Source of the DNA: Kocuria rosea subsp. polaris
Lineage (GTDB): Bacteria; Actinomycetota; Actinomycetes; Actinomycetales; Micrococcaceae
NCBI RefSeq assembly: GCF_001483755.1
Contig: NZ_LQBK01000001.1
Location: forward strand, 1 to 32,782
Direction: 5' to 3'
DNA: 32,782 bases
Position numbers and translations under genes: made by a program. The notes beneath the pieces are model-generated. The model did no database searches and had not been told where the DNA came from. It worked only from the letters and a program-made list of their open reading frames with translations. Within the stretch, counting starts at the first letter, position 1. Every line of letters begins with the position of its first letter. Below, piece after piece: positions 31,152 through 32,782 of the stretch.

Positions 31152-31157
31152 TTGACA
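31152..31157 (+). promoter_or_regulatory. Candidate -35 of ctaD promoter
   Basis: TTGACA matches the -35 consensus exactly. A weak -10, TAACGA, lies 18 bases downstream. The gene starts about 100 bases later, leaving a leader of about 70 bases. The rest of the 31007-31256 gap contains no gene. Confidence 0.35.
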
Positions 31158-31256
31158 TACTGAATAGAGTGGCCGTAACGAGCCTCCGGGCGGAGCAGTC
31201 GCCGAAAGCAGCCGCTCCTCGATCCTGTGGGGCATCGATCGAACCGGGAGGCAACC

Positions 31257-32782
<1,526 letters not shown>

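Overview
This window is about 32.8 kb of high-G+C actinobacterial DNA. The codons end overwhelmingly in G or C, GTG starts are common, and the gene content (a TipA-type MerR regulator, a DUF6457-like protein, an actinobacterial CtaD, many small lipoproteins) points to the Micrococcales, probably a Micrococcaceae-like organism. The genus is an inference. I saw no rRNA, tRNA, CRISPR array, intact insertion sequence or phage gene.

Layout. Positions 1-16,500 are a patchwork of small, mostly independent units. They comprise lipoproteins and small membrane proteins (404-1064, 5360-6100, 11900-14753), two miniature Xre regulator plus membrane protein modules (1498-2267 and 7452-8121), a TipAS-domain MerR regulator divergent from a metal-dependent amidohydrolase (3150-5255), an ABC ATPase with a large membrane partner (8294-10581), and an L-lactate permease (14956-16467). 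Several very short genes (39-58 codons) are visible because they have Shine-Dalgarno sites or 4-bp stop/start overlaps.

Positions 16,846-27,729 form the most coherent locus. A sensor kinase and an OmpR-family regulator are followed by five tightly coupled genes: a GT28/MurG-like glycosyltransferase, two GT4-type glycosyltransferases, an ABC exporter with fused permease and ATPase, and an 807-residue protein carrying two aminoglycoside-phosphotransferase-like kinase signatures. After it comes a small exported protein ending in an Asp/Trp-rich tail. The four junctions within the operon overlap by 1 or 4 bases. TCAT-type repeats spaced 11 bp apart lie upstream of both the operon and the Asp-rich gene, and they resemble OmpR-family binding sites. 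The reading I favour is a signal-controlled system that builds, phosphorylates and exports a small glycoconjugate. I cannot match it to a named pathway.

Positions 27,730-28,753 are a gene-poor scar containing fragments with coding character and one copy of a 27-bp motif that recurs at 14,847. The right end returns to housekeeping genes: an MDR oxidoreductase, a hemerythrin-like protein divergent from a DUF6457-like protein with a palindrome in the shared promoter region, and the first 1.5 kb of ctaD (cytochrome aa3 oxidase subunit I), which runs off the window.

A recurring theme is probable leaderless transcription: several genes start 6-8 nt after a plausible -10 hexamer and have no ribosome binding site. 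All family assignments come from reading motifs; no database search was run.
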